A stretch of DNA of 64,000 nt, taken from contig NZ_CP015756.1 of assembly GCF_001877035.1 (NCBI RefSeq), positions 549,001 to 613,000 on the forward strand, read 5' to 3'. The position numbers and the translations under genes were made by a program. The stretch comes from Clostridium estertheticum subsp. estertheticum (GTDB lineage: Bacteria; Bacillota; Clostridia; Clostridiales; Clostridiaceae). The notes under the pieces are model-generated. The model had not been told where the DNA came from. It searched no databases and saw only the letters and a program-made list of their open reading frames with translations. Positions 9,062-17,070 of the stretch are shown one piece after another (position 1 is the first letter of the stretch; every line of letters starts with the position of its first letter).

Positions 9062-9901
9062 GTGGGTGTTTTGCTTAAGAAGATTAACTTGATAATTAAT
9101 AATAAAGAAATTATTTGTTTAAAAAAAGTGGAGTCTAAACCACGATATAATACAGTTATAATTCTTACTGGGGCAGCCACCTATGCATCAAATTATGCTA
9201 TATTTGCAAAGCAGTTTAGGGAAACTGAAGTTATTATAATCAATACACCGGGACATGGATTTGGAAAATCATTAACTAAGGGAGAACCTTTAACCGATGG
9301 AAATGATTTGATTGATTTTCAAGTTAATGTTATAAAACATTTAATCAAAAAAAATTACTGCAGTGCGAAAGTTACATTGCTTGGTTATTCAATTGGTGGA
9401 ATGACACTTCTAAATATTGTTAACAGAAAGCTATTAGAAAAGAATATAGAACTTTGCATTTTATTTGCTAGCGCTAGATTCACAAGGTACGATAAAACGG
9501 TTACTAAAGGATTATATAATAAAGAAACTAAAACATTTAATGCAAAGTCGCTAATTGAGAAGAGCTTCACAGGTAAGATGCCTTGGTATATTAAATATCT
9601 AAATCCTAATTTAATATGTACTTTGTCAGCTACTTGCCATGCAGATTTTCTGGAGTGTGATAATATGAATGAAATTTCTAAAAATGAATTAATGATAGAT
9701 AATAACATGTCTGTTATTGCATTTTTAGGGAAAGATGATTGCTTTTTTAGTGAAGAAGAGTTACTTAAAACAATAAAAAGGTTTAAATACAGTACTTTTA
9801 TATCACTAAAGGAATATGGACATTTATTTATATTAGAAAGGCCTATTAAGGCAGGAAAACTTGTATTTAAGGCTATAAAAGAAGCTACTTTAAAAGGGTA
9901 G
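9062..9901 (+). CDS. Alpha/beta-fold hydrolase
   Basis: Translation from the GTG at 9062, 9 bases after AAGAGG, gives 279 residues. The nucleophile elbow GYSIGG lies near residue 109; the likely catalytic Asp is in FLGKDDCFF and the His in KEYGHLFILE near the C-terminus, so the Ser-Asp-His triad is complete. A NTPGHGFGKS loop near residue 63 also fits the alpha/beta hydrolase family. There is no signal peptide. Position next to an iron-box-like operator raises the possibility of a siderophore or ester hydrolase, but the substrate is unknown. Confidence 0.75.
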   Translation: MGVLLKKINLIINNKEIICLKKVESKPRYNTVIILTGAATYASNYAIFAKQFRETEVIIINTPGHGFGKSLTKGEPLTDGNDLIDFQVNVIKHLIKKNYCSAKVTLLGYSIGGMTLLNIVNRKLLEKNIELCILFASARFTRYDKTVTKGLYNKETKTFNAKSLIEKSFTGKMPWYIKYLNPNLICTLSATCHADFLECDNMNEISKNELMIDNNMSVIAFLGKDDCFFSEEELLKTIKRFKYSTFISLKEYGHLFILERPIKAGKLVFKAIKEATLKG

Positions 9902-9916
9902 TTATTTTATAGCCTT
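9869..9916 (+). terminator. Possible terminator overlapping the end of the hydrolase gene
   Basis: AAGGCTATAAAA (9869-9880) pairs with TTTTATAGCCTT (9905-9916). The left arm lies within the coding sequence and the downstream U-run is weak (AATTTGTTT). Confidence 0.4.
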
Positions 9917-10005
9917 AATTTGTTTAGTGGAGTTTTAGAATTGTGCTTACTTGGATTAAACTAAAAGAGTATACTATAATTATAATTATAAAAAAATAAG
10001 TAGTT

Positions 10006-10029
10006 ATTTACGGATGCATATCCGTAAAT
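10006..10029. repeat. Perfect inverted repeat upstream of the pentapeptide gene
   Basis: ATTTACGGAT-GCAT-ATCCGTAAAT is a perfect 10-base stem with a 4-base loop, followed by TATTTATTTTA. It lies 33 bases before the start codon of the next gene. It could terminate the hydrolase transcript or act as an operator or leader hairpin of the pentapeptide gene. Confidence 0.6.
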
Positions 10030-10062
10030 TATTTATTTTAAGATTAAATGGAGGGAATACAT

Positions 10063-10716
10063 ATGGAAGAGAAAAAATTAAAAACAAAAGTTATAAGACC
10101 TAAATTTGATACAGATTTAGACATTATAGAGTTATCTAAGGAGAATATTGAGGATGAGAGTATATTCTCTTTTGGAACAGTTAGTGATTGCTGCTTAGAA
10201 AACCATGAAGCTGATAGAGTAAATTTTAAACAAGTAATATTTACAAAAGTTATCTTTAATAAAATAACTTTTAGACGAATAGAGATGACAGATGTGAGGT
10301 TTGAAAATTGTGATTTATCAAATGTAGATTTTAACGAGGCGTCATTACATAGAGTTGAATTTGTGAATTGTAAAATTATTGGCATTAATTTAAGTGAGAC
10401 AACTTTTAGAGATGTAATTTTTGAAAATTGTAATGGCGAATTTGCTTTCTTTAATTATTCTGATTGTAAGCAAGTTGCGTTTCTTGAGTGTCAATTACGC
10501 TCTTCAGATTTTCAAAATTCAAAGCTTTTAAAAGTTGAATTTAGGGAGTCTAATTTGCTTGGGGCTCAAATGAACTACACAAGTCTTAAAGGAATAGACT
10601 TTACTAGTTGTAACATTGAAGGTATGGGAGTAAATATTGTTGATGTTAAAGGGGCAAGAGTTACAACAACTCAAGCAATCTCATTATCGAGCATACTTGG
10701 TCTTATTATTAAATAA
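10063..10716 (+). CDS. Pentapeptide-repeat protein
   Basis: The ATG at 10063 is 7 bases after GGAGGG, which favours it over the ATG at 10048 that overlaps this site; the product has 217 residues. From about residue 50 to 195 the sequence follows the A(D/N)LXX-like five-residue period with Phe or Leu at the central position, for example VRFENCDLSNVDFNEASLHRVEF and VEFRESNLLGAQM. This predicts a right-handed quadrilateral beta helix. The N-terminal 45 residues are not repeats. Several Cys residues recur in the repeats. Function is unknown. Some members protect DNA gyrase, but nothing here specifically shows that. Confidence 0.85.
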   Translation: MEEKKLKTKVIRPKFDTDLDIIELSKENIEDESIFSFGTVSDCCLENHEADRVNFKQVIFTKVIFNKITFRRIEMTDVRFENCDLSNVDFNEASLHRVEFVNCKIIGINLSETTFRDVIFENCNGEFAFFNYSDCKQVAFLECQLRSSDFQNSKLLKVEFRESNLLGAQMNYTSLKGIDFTSCNIEGMGVNIVDVKGARVTTTQAISLSSILGLIIK

Positions 10717-10730
10717 TTTGTATGGTTTTA

Positions 10731-10769
10731 AGAAAAAATAATGAATGTAACTTTATAAAGTTACATTCA
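10731..10769 (-). terminator. Perfect 28-base palindrome, terminator of the spoIIP-like gene
   Basis: TGAATGTAACTTTA and its exact complement occupy 10742-10769 between two converging genes. On the minus strand it is followed by TTATTTTTTCTT, giving a good terminator for the BlaI/SpoIIP operon. Confidence 0.8.
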
Positions 10770-10787
10770 AAATGGTTGGTAATAGGA

Positions 10788-11885
10788 TTATTTTTTACCA
10801 TTTAATTGTTCTGCAATGATTCTTGATAAATACATTCCAGTATTCTTTACTTCGGTAATAGTATTATTATTATTTCCGACCTCAATTAACATAGCGTTAT
10901 TACTTCTGTCTTGGCTATAGAAATCTATGCCCCTATTATAAAGATAAACTTGCCTGTAGTCCATAAGACCTGGATATAATTTATCTGATATTCCTATCAT
11001 GGAACTTACTAATTTTTTCTGTGCTGCATACCTAGGGTTTCCTTTTGTCATTACAAACATAACCTTAGCAACATTTACTCCATTTATTTTAGTTTTTTCG
11101 TTTTTATGATTTAACGGAACACCATCTCTATGTAAATCAATAATTATATCAAAATCTCCATATTCCTTTAAATATTTATCTAAAGTAATTCTAGACTTTT
11201 TGTAGGATGCTTGATAATCTACTACATTATGAATAGTATCATCATTTATAGCAGCAATTCCATAATTTTTTTCTAAATCCTTGGCTATTACATCTCCTAC
11301 TTCACAGACTCCTTGTGCTAGGTTCGTATTAAAAGTATTTGTAGATGTATCATCGTCAGAGGCAAGATAAGATTCGGTGGTATGAGAATGGTAAATAAGC
11401 ACTCGTGGGTTAGCCTTGTTTAGGATTTGTTTCAATTTGGGATTATATATGCCTGCAATTGAATTAGAGGTGTCAACTTTACCTTTAAATTTACTTACCT
11501 GATTATCATCTAAGTTAAAGGGGTTAAGAACAAGTGTCTCTCTTTTTTCTACACCATTGCTCTCATTATCTGAACCCTCATTGTTTTGAAAATATGAAAT
11601 TTCTTTTGATACTATTGATATAGGATTGGAAATATCTATTCCTAAAAATGATAAAACTGAATGTTTAATTTCACTGTTGGTATTTTGTTCCCCATTGCTT
11701 GGAGAATTAAATAAAGCTACTGTATTAGTAATTGCCTTAATAAAAAAGTAATTTTGAGATTTATCTTCATTAGTCGCATTAGCACTCTTAGGCAAAACTA
11801 AACATAATAAAAAAATAAAAAGTAATGTTAAAACACTTAAAAGTATTTTGCTCTTATTATTTTTTTTAATAGCATTGCGCCCCAT
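10788..11885 (-). CDS. SpoIIP-family peptidoglycan hydrolase
   Basis: The start at 11885 has GGGGAGG 6 bases upstream; the product has 365 residues. It begins with a basic segment and one transmembrane helix (about residues 17-35), followed by a low-complexity Asn/Ser-rich linker and a C-terminal SpoIIP catalytic domain. Hallmarks are RVLIYHSHTTESYL near residue 160, IIIDLHRDG near 245 and MLIEVGNNNNT near 335, which supply the zinc-binding His and Glu of the amidase/endopeptidase. SpoIIP acts with SpoIID/SpoIIM in forespore engulfment. This copy is unusual because it lies one base after a BlaI-type repressor gene and not next to gpr. It is probably a second, BlaI-controlled member. Confidence 0.9.
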   Translation of the reverse strand: MGRNAIKKNNKSKILLSVLTLLFIFLLCLVLPKSANATNEDKSQNYFFIKAITNTVALFNSPSNGEQNTNSEIKHSVLSFLGIDISNPISIVSKEISYFQNNEGSDNESNGVEKRETLVLNPFNLDDNQVSKFKGKVDTSNSIAGIYNPKLKQILNKANPRVLIYHSHTTESYLASDDDTSTNTFNTNLAQGVCEVGDVIAKDLEKNYGIAAINDDTIHNVVDYQASYKKSRITLDKYLKEYGDFDIIIDLHRDGVPLNHKNEKTKINGVNVAKVMFVMTKGNPRYAAQKKLVSSMIGISDKLYPGLMDYRQVYLYNRGIDFYSQDRSNNAMLIEVGNNNNTITEVKNTGMYLSRIIAEQLNGKK

Positions 11886-11886
11886 A

Positions 11887-12279
11887 TTAATCCTCCCCAC
11901 ATTTCCGTTTAATAAGTTGATTTAGTATATCTTTTAAGTCTTTTATATCTAATTTAGATAACTCGTCTGATTGGGCGAAGGTCAAAAGCATGGATTTAAT
12001 AGAACCATTAAATACTCTATTAACAAAGGAAAAACTTTCTAATTTTATACAATCATCTTCTGAGACTAAAGGATAATATAAATATTCATAACCTAATTTA
12101 TTAAATCCAATAATATTTTTATTTAATAATCTATTAATCAAACTTTTAACTGTAGCTGGTTTCCACTCAGATTTATCCTTTAATTCTTTTATAATGTTGA
12201 TTGATGAAATTTCAGAATTATTCCATATTATTTTCATTATCTCCCATTCAGCATTAGATATTTTGGACATTTTATACAT
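11887..12279 (-). CDS. BlaI/MecI/CopY-type penicillinase repressor family regulator
   Basis: The 130-residue protein opens with KISNAEWEIMKIIWNN, the typical first helix of BlaI-type winged-helix repressors, continues with WKPATVKSLINRLLNKNII (recognition helix) and a wing with GYEYLYYPLV, and ends in a helical dimerisation region. GGTGAT precedes the ATG at 12279. No BlaR1-type sensor protease gene is adjacent. Two matching operators lie just upstream (12301-12338), so self-repression together with the downstream spoIIP-like gene is likely. Confidence 0.9.
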   Translation of the reverse strand: MYKMSKISNAEWEIMKIIWNNSEISSINIIKELKDKSEWKPATVKSLINRLLNKNIIGFNKLGYEYLYYPLVSEDDCIKLESFSFVNRVFNGSIKSMLLTFAQSDELSKLDIKDLKDILNQLIKRKCGED

Positions 12280-12300
12280 TAATATATCACCCCATTTAAA

Positions 12301-12338
12301 TTACAACTGTAATTATAAGCTTTAGTTTACAATTGTAA
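12301..12338. promoter_or_regulatory. Paired BlaI-type operators
   Basis: TTACAACTGTAA (12301-12312) and TTACAATTGTAA (12327-12338) each carry the TACA/TGTA half-sites of BlaI-family operators. Their centres are 26 bases apart, and both lie directly upstream of the blaI-type gene. Confidence 0.8.
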
Positions 12339-12440
12339 TTTGTGTTATTTATAATATATTCTATGAAATATTAATTATTACATTTATTAAAATAAAGCTG
12401 AATGGTAGATTGATGTTTTACGGAGTGAATTTATGCTATG

Positions 12441-12477
12441 CAATATGGATTCATTGATAAACAGTGAATCTATATTG
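12441..12477. repeat. Inverted repeat upstream of the DUF2975 gene
   Basis: CAATATGGATTCA (12441-12453) pairs with TGAATCTATATTG (12465-12477) with one mismatch. It lies between the divergent blaI and DUF2975 genes. Function is unknown; it may be an operator or leader hairpin. Confidence 0.45.
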
Positions 12478-12560
12478 TAAAAAGAAAATTAATGTGATAA
12501 TATTATTTTAAAGTTTATATAAGCATATATGAGTATATATGAATTATGGAGGAAATTTTT

Positions 12561-13055
12561 ATGAAGTATTATGGAAAAACTTCTTTATCATCTTTATTAA
12601 AATTAATGTTAGATGTTTTAATCATCACAGGTTTTATTGTATATTTATTTATACTGAGAAAGGCCTTGATAATTGATCAAACAAATTTATTTAATCCTAA
12701 AAATATTGTTACATGTACTCTATTTGTTCTAGGTGGTTTTGCATTGCTTTGTATAATGTATTATCTTAGATGTATTATTAATTCATTGGTTAAAATGACG
12801 CCTTTCGTATGGAAAAATGTTAAAAGTTTGAGAAATGTTGCTATATCGTGTTTTACAGTTTCAGGCTGTTATGTGGTCAATTTTTTTATTAACAATCAAT
12901 TTTTAAATTTTAAGTTAATAGAAATAGATGCTAGTGGGATACACACAGATATTGAGTTTATAATTTTTTTCTTTGCAGGTTGTTTTACATTAATTCTTTC
13001 TAAGGTTTTTAAGCAGGCGATTGAAGTTAAAGAAGAAAATGACTTAACTATATAG
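12561..13055 (+). CDS. DUF2975-family membrane protein
   Basis: GGAGG at 12548-12552 places the start at the second ATG (12561), giving 164 residues. Four hydrophobic segments are visible at about residues 14-34, 50-72, 92-110 and 130-148. The organisation, a small four-helix protein followed at once by a tiny Cro-type regulator, is the usual DUF2975 plus YozG-like arrangement. The function of the family is not established. Confidence 0.75.
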   Translation: MKYYGKTSLSSLLKLMLDVLIITGFIVYLFILRKALIIDQTNLFNPKNIVTCTLFVLGGFALLCIMYYLRCIINSLVKMTPFVWKNVKSLRNVAISCFTVSGCYVVNFFINNQFLNFKLIEIDASGIHTDIEFIIFFFAGCFTLILSKVFKQAIEVKEENDLTI

Positions 13056-13091
13056 ATATTTACGATATATAAATAAATTGAGGTGAAATAC

Positions 13092-13316
13092 ATGGCAATA
13101 ATAGTGAATCTAGATGTAATGATGGCAAAAAGGAAGATTAATTTATCGGATCTTGCAATTAGAGTAGGAATTACAAATTCAAATTTATCAATATTAAAAA
13201 CCAATAAGGCAAAGGCAATAAGATTCTCAACCCTTGAGGCTATATGTAGCGAGCTTAAGTGTCAGCCAGGGGATATTTTAGAATTCAAAGGCGATGAGCT
13301 GATTCCAAATAAATAA
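13092..13316 (+). CDS. Small Cro/C1-type HTH regulator (YozG-like)
   Basis: The ATG at 13092 lies 5-6 bases after GAGGTGA. The 74 residues are almost entirely a helix-turn-helix domain: MMAKRKINLSDLAIRVGITNSNLSILKTNKAKAIRFSTLEAICSELKCQPGDILEF. It probably forms an operon with the DUF2975 membrane protein 36 bases upstream, and may regulate that pair. Confidence 0.85.
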   Translation: MAIIVNLDVMMAKRKINLSDLAIRVGITNSNLSILKTNKAKAIRFSTLEAICSELKCQPGDILEFKGDELIPNK

Positions 13317-13369
13317 AGTACCCAGTAGAGTTTTACACTTCTTTTAAAAGTGTCTATTCTATAGGTACT
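13317..13369. terminator. Nested hairpin between converging genes
   Basis: AGTACC (13317-13322) pairs with GGTACT (13364-13369), enclosing ACACTT/AAGTGT. It lies between the HTH gene and the helicase gene, whose ends converge here. No strong U run is visible on either side. Confidence 0.45.
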
Positions 13370-13375
13370 AAGATA

Positions 13376-14833
13376 TTAATATCTGTCTGCTAATATTTCC
13401 TTACTTACTGTGCGTAGTCTTCCTTTAATTGGTGTATCTTGTAGAGCTGTAAACACTAATTCACCTTTATTATTTAATATTTCTACAAAAGTAGATATAT
13501 CAATTATATTGATGATTCCTATATCATCTTTAGTCATTCCTTCGATACTGCAAAGGGTACCTACGATATCCATTGCTCTCATCTTAGTCTTTTTACCTGC
13601 ATTAATATGTAATTTCATAATTTCTTTGCTGAGTTCTGCTCCTTTTGATTCTTTAAGAATAGGTCTTGTATCCATTTTATTAATAAATTCCTCTTTGGCA
13701 TTATTTACGACTTCAGATTCAGGTCTTTCCTTCAAAGGAATTTCTTTACCAATATACTGCTCTATATCATACAAAAACCTATTATCACGATTTGTTACAA
13801 AAGTCATAGCACGGCCCATCTTACCTATACGACCAGTTCTTCCTATCCTATGAACATAACTTTCTTTGTCCTCTGGAATATCATAATTAATTACAAGTGT
13901 AATGTTATCTATGTCTATACCACGAGCTGCAACATCGGTAGCTACAAGGTATCTAAAATAACCCTTCTTAAAATCATTCATTACCCTTAATCTATCACTT
14001 TGTTCCATTCCACCATGTATTTTCTTGCAAGTATACTCGAGGTCTATTAGGTCGTTAAAAACTGAATCTACCTTAACTTTTGTATTGCAAAATATTATGC
14101 AACTATCTGGATTTTCAACAATGGTTAAATCTCTTAAAAGATCTATTTTATCAAATTCATGTACATTATATTGTTCTTGAAGTATATTATCAGATGCTTT
14201 ATTTTCATCCTCTATTTCAATATATATAGGATCTTTCATATATCTGTTACATAAACTATGTATGTCTTTTGGCATTGTAGCTGACAATAACATTGTTACA
14301 CGGTCTTTTGATAAGCCACTTAAGATTGATTCTATTTGATCTACGAATCCCATATTAAGCATTTCGTCTGCTTCATCTATTACAAGATATTTTATATTTG
14401 ATGTATCAAATGTACCTTTTTCTATATGATCCATAATGCGACCAGGGGTTCCAACCACTACATGTGTTTTTTGCTTAAGTTCTTTTTTTTGATCGGTGAA
14501 AGGAGACTTTCCATAAATAGCAGATACTTTAAGTCTTTTAAACCTACCTATATTAAAAATATCTTCTTTTACTTGGATTGCAAGTTCTCTTGTTGGTGTA
14601 ATTATTAATGCCTGAGGTTTATTTTCCTCCCAATCAACTAATTGACAAATAGGAATGCCATATGCTGCTGTTTTTCCACTTCCAGTTTTGGATTTTACTA
14701 CTACATCCTTTTGTGCTAGAACTGCAGGTATAACCTGTTTTTGAACCTTTGTAAAATCCTTAAAATTTAACAAACTAATTGCTTTTAATAACTCACTACT
14801 TAAATTATAATCGTTAATGTTTTCTTTTATCAT
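13376..14833 (-). CDS. DEAD-box RNA helicase with DbpA-type RNA-binding domain
   Basis: The start at 14833 follows AGGAG; the product has 485 residues. All helicase motifs are visible in order: SKTGSGKT (I), PTRELAIQ (Ia), GTPGR (Ib), DEAD (II), LSATMP (III), IIFCNTK (IV), VATDVAARGIDI (V) and HRIGRTGR (VI). The last 75 residues (KKTKMRAMDIVGTLCSIEGM to GRLRTVSKEIL) match the DbpA/YxiN RNA-binding domain that recognises hairpin 92 of 23S rRNA, so a role in large-subunit assembly or cold-adapted RNA remodelling is likely. It is a single gene, with its terminator presumably shared with the convergent hairpin at 13317-13369. Confidence 0.93.
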   Translation of the reverse strand: MIKENINDYNLSSELLKAISLLNFKDFTKVQKQVIPAVLAQKDVVVKSKTGSGKTAAYGIPICQLVDWEENKPQALIITPTRELAIQVKEDIFNIGRFKRLKVSAIYGKSPFTDQKKELKQKTHVVVGTPGRIMDHIEKGTFDTSNIKYLVIDEADEMLNMGFVDQIESILSGLSKDRVTMLLSATMPKDIHSLCNRYMKDPIYIEIEDENKASDNILQEQYNVHEFDKIDLLRDLTIVENPDSCIIFCNTKVKVDSVFNDLIDLEYTCKKIHGGMEQSDRLRVMNDFKKGYFRYLVATDVAARGIDIDNITLVINYDIPEDKESYVHRIGRTGRIGKMGRAMTFVTNRDNRFLYDIEQYIGKEIPLKERPESEVVNNAKEEFINKMDTRPILKESKGAELSKEIMKLHINAGKKTKMRAMDIVGTLCSIEGMTKDDIGIINIIDISTFVEILNNKGELVFTALQDTPIKGRLRTVSKEILADRY

Positions 14834-14928
14834 TAAATCATCTCCTAATATATATACTAACCTTTTTATTATATCATACACATGAAATTAACATAAATAA
14901 ACCTAAGTCTAGAGTCATTCAAATTAAG

Positions 14929-14971
14929 AAAAGAGAAAACACAGATTTTATTTATCTGCATTTTCTCTTTT
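14929..14971 (-). terminator. Terminator of the cotJ operon
   Basis: AAAAGAGAAAA..CAGAT pairs with ATCTG..TTTTCTCTTTT across 14929-14971. On the minus strand the stem ends in a U-rich stretch after cotJC. Confidence 0.85.
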
Positions 14972-14993
14972 ATTAATAGTGGTATTTGTGCTA

Positions 14994-15575
14994 TTATTTC
15001 ATTGTAAATAGCCGAGGTTCTTGTAAGTAATCTTGAACGATTCTAAGAGATTCACCAAATCTTTGATAATGAACAATTTCTCTTTCACGTAGAAACTTTA
15101 AAGGTTCTAATACATCAGGATCGTCAGCCATATTTATTAGATATTCATAAGTTGCTCTAGCTTTTTGCTCAGCAGCTAAGTTTTCAGTAAGATCTACAAT
15201 TGGGTCACCTTTTGATTGAAGATATGCAGCAGTAAAGGGAACTCCAGAAGCACTTACGGGATATACTCCTCTGCCATGGTCTACATAATAACCAGCCATG
15301 CCACCTTTTTCAATTTCTTCAAGACTGGCACCTTTCATTAGTTGCCTAACCATAGCACCAACCATTTCTAAATGAGCCAATTCCTCAGTTCCAATATCAT
15401 TACATGTTGATATTGCTTGAGGAGTAATCATAGAGAATCGCTGACTTAGATATCTTAATGAGGCACCTAATTCACCATCTGGTCCACCATATTGAGTAAT
15501 AATTATTTTTGCCATTTCAGGATTTGGAGTTTTAATTTTAACTGGATATTGTAAGAACTTATCGTATGTCCACAT
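14994..15575 (-). CDS. cotJC: Spore coat protein CotJC (manganese-catalase-like)
   Basis: The 193 residues form a ferritin-like helical bundle of the manganese catalase superfamily. Metal-ligand Glu/His candidates are in TEELAHLEMVGAMV, AEQKARATYEYLI and REREIVHYQRFGESL. The opening MWTYDKFLQYPVKIKTPNPEMAKII and the stretch QYGGPDGELGASLRYL are typical of CotJC. AAAGGATG stands before the ATG. It is the last gene of cotJABC, transcribed in the mother cell in well-studied spore formers, and its product is a coat component that may detoxify hydrogen peroxide. Confidence 0.95.
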   Translation of the reverse strand: MWTYDKFLQYPVKIKTPNPEMAKIIITQYGGPDGELGASLRYLSQRFSMITPQAISTCNDIGTEELAHLEMVGAMVRQLMKGASLEEIEKGGMAGYYVDHGRGVYPVSASGVPFTAAYLQSKGDPIVDLTENLAAEQKARATYEYLINMADDPDVLEPLKFLREREIVHYQRFGESLRIVQDYLQEPRLFTMK

Positions 15576-15578
15576 AAA

Positions 15579-15857
15579 TTATTTATCATCCTTTCCAAGA
15601 CTAAAATTTGCTTCAGGCTCCCAAGGCCATGGATTACTTGACCATCGCCATGGGTAAGGGCTGAGAGAGTCATGTTCAGATAACATTCCATAATTCATCT
15701 CATAGTGATCTTTTAATCCTTTTGTCTCCACCACATAAAAATTATATTTTGCAAGAGCCTCTTGATCCATTGGATGAGTATTAAGGTACAAAGCTAGGTC
15801 TTCTTTCATAAATTCGCCGGCAACTATTTGTTTTAAAAGTTCCATTTTACTCTCCAT
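15579..15857 (-). CDS. cotJB: Spore coat protein CotJB
   Basis: The 92-residue protein has the features of CotJB: MELLKQIVAGEFMKEDLALYLNTHPMDQEAL at the start and the Trp/Pro-rich SPYPWRWSSNPWPWE tail. AAGGAGAG upstream supports the ATG at 15857, which overlaps the end of cotJA by 11 bases. It is followed by cotJC after 3 bases. Confidence 0.93.
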   Translation of the reverse strand: MESKMELLKQIVAGEFMKEDLALYLNTHPMDQEALAKYNFYVVETKGLKDHYEMNYGMLSEHDSLSPYPWRWSSNPWPWEPEANFSLGKDDK

Positions 15858-16101
15858 AAATTCTCTCCTTGTTACTTGATTTTAAATTAGAAGACATTTT
15901 ATCTTCTCCATCGTATGGACTATAAAGCTCTGGAAAAGCAGTTCCTCTTTTAAGTGCTTCTAATGGCGAAAAAAGTGTGCAAAGTTTCTGGTAAGGAACA
16001 TAAGCTGCAGCTAATCTAACATGTTTTATTATAGTTTCTTGTGGTACACAATTATTTGATGCTGAAGATTTAGTTAGTTTATTTCTATTTTGATACTCCA
16101 T
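15847..16101 (-). CDS. cotJA: Spore coat-associated protein CotJA
   Basis: GGAGG at 16108-16112 selects the ATG at 16101 over an upstream in-frame ATG; the product has 84 residues. The segment LAAAYVPYQKLCTLFSPLEALKRGTAFPELYSPYDG is the CotJA signature. It is the first gene of the operon. Upstream on the minus strand an AATATT-N14-TATGTACT arrangement is a weak candidate for a sigma-E-type promoter; I would not rely on it. Confidence 0.9.
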   Translation of the reverse strand: MEYQNRNKLTKSSASNNCVPQETIIKHVRLAAAYVPYQKLCTLFSPLEALKRGTAFPELYSPYDGEDKMSSNLKSSNKERIYGE

Positions 16102-16238
16102 TTTTATCCTCCATATAACATAGTACATAATACTATATTCAATAATATTTGATTAGGTTCTAAAGAAATAGTAATAAATTAAGTAGATTTACTAATAATT
16201 TATGGTGAATACAGTGCTAAGGTGCATTATGATTGATG

Positions 16239-16267
16239 TTGACATTATAAAAGTATAGTGCTAACAT
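16239..16267 (+). promoter_or_regulatory. Candidate promoter of the GntR regulator
   Basis: TTGACA (16239-16244) is followed after 17 bases by TAACAT. The spacer and -10 overlap a short inverted repeat GTATAG...CTATAC, which could be the operator for autoregulation. Confidence 0.45.
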
Positions 16268-16313
16268 ACTAGCTATACAAACTAAAGTAATTTAAAATAA
16301 AGGAAAATTTATT

Positions 16314-17000
16314 ATGAAAATTGAACTATTAGAGAAAAAATCTTATGAGACTATAAAAAATTATACTTATCGAGTACTAAGAAGTAATATTATTGATCTT
16401 AATCTTAAACCGGGAGAAAGTATTTCTGAAAATGAAATTGCAAATAATCTTAATGTGAGCAGAACGCCAGTTAGGGAAGCTTTTTCATTATTAGTTTCTG
16501 AGCAATTGTTAGAAATTTATCCTCAGAAGGGTACTCAAGTTTCTTATATTGATTTAAAACGTGTTGAAGATGCTCGATTTATGAGGTTAAAACTTGAACA
16601 AGCAGTTATTGAATTGGCTTGTAAGGATTTTCAAGAGAGTTATTTGTTTGATTTAGAATCTAATATTAATCAACAGCAATTTTGTGTACTTAAAAAGAAC
16701 TATACCGCTGCATTTAATTTAGACAATTCATTTCATGAACTTATTTTTAAAGGATGTAAGAAGGAACGGATTTTCAATGCCATTCATTTTATGAATGGCG
16801 ATTTTGATCGTATAAGGGCACTTAATTTAATATCTAGTATGAACATGGATCTTGTTGTTGCACAACATAAAGGCATTATTGATGCAATAAAGGCTAAAGA
16901 TAGTGAGCTAGGTATAAGAATAGTTGGTGAGCACTTATCAAAAGTAAATGACGACAAAATGATATTGCTAAGAGAATATCCTGAGTACTTTAAAGAGTAA
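16314..17000 (+). CDS. GntR-family regulator, FadR/FCD subfamily
   Basis: The 228-residue protein has an N-terminal winged helix (SYETIKNYTYRVLRSNIIDLNLKPGESISENEIANNLNVSRTPVREAFSLLVSEQLLEIYPQKGTQV) and an all-helical C-terminal FCD domain beginning near residue 78, with ligand-type residues in FHELIFKGCKKERIF. This subfamily senses small carboxylic acids. It stands alone between cotJ (divergent) and an aldo/keto reductase (convergent), so its target is not obvious. Confidence 0.9.
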   Translation: MKIELLEKKSYETIKNYTYRVLRSNIIDLNLKPGESISENEIANNLNVSRTPVREAFSLLVSEQLLEIYPQKGTQVSYIDLKRVEDARFMRLKLEQAVIELACKDFQESYLFDLESNINQQQFCVLKKNYTAAFNLDNSFHELIFKGCKKERIFNAIHFMNGDFDRIRALNLISSMNMDLVVAQHKGIIDAIKAKDSELGIRIVGEHLSKVNDDKMILLREYPEYFKE

Positions 17001-17008
17001 TAGAAAAT

Positions 17009-17060
17009 AAACAGCCCCCTGTCCATTTTAAATAAAATGGACAGGAGGCTGTTTTTTGTT
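17009..17060. terminator. Strong bidirectional terminator
   Basis: ACAGCCCCCTGTCCATTTTA pairs with TAAAATGGACAGGAGGCTGT (17011-17052) with one mismatch and is followed by TTTTTG on the plus strand. A-rich sequence on its left provides U residues for the convergent minus-strand transcript. Confidence 0.92.
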
Positions 17061-17070
17061 TTTTTTAAAA

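Noticed and set aside
14994-16101. CotJC as a cytoplasmic manganese catalase
   Set aside because: The operon order cotJA-cotJB-cotJC and protein lengths identify it as the spore-coat system and not a stand-alone catalase.
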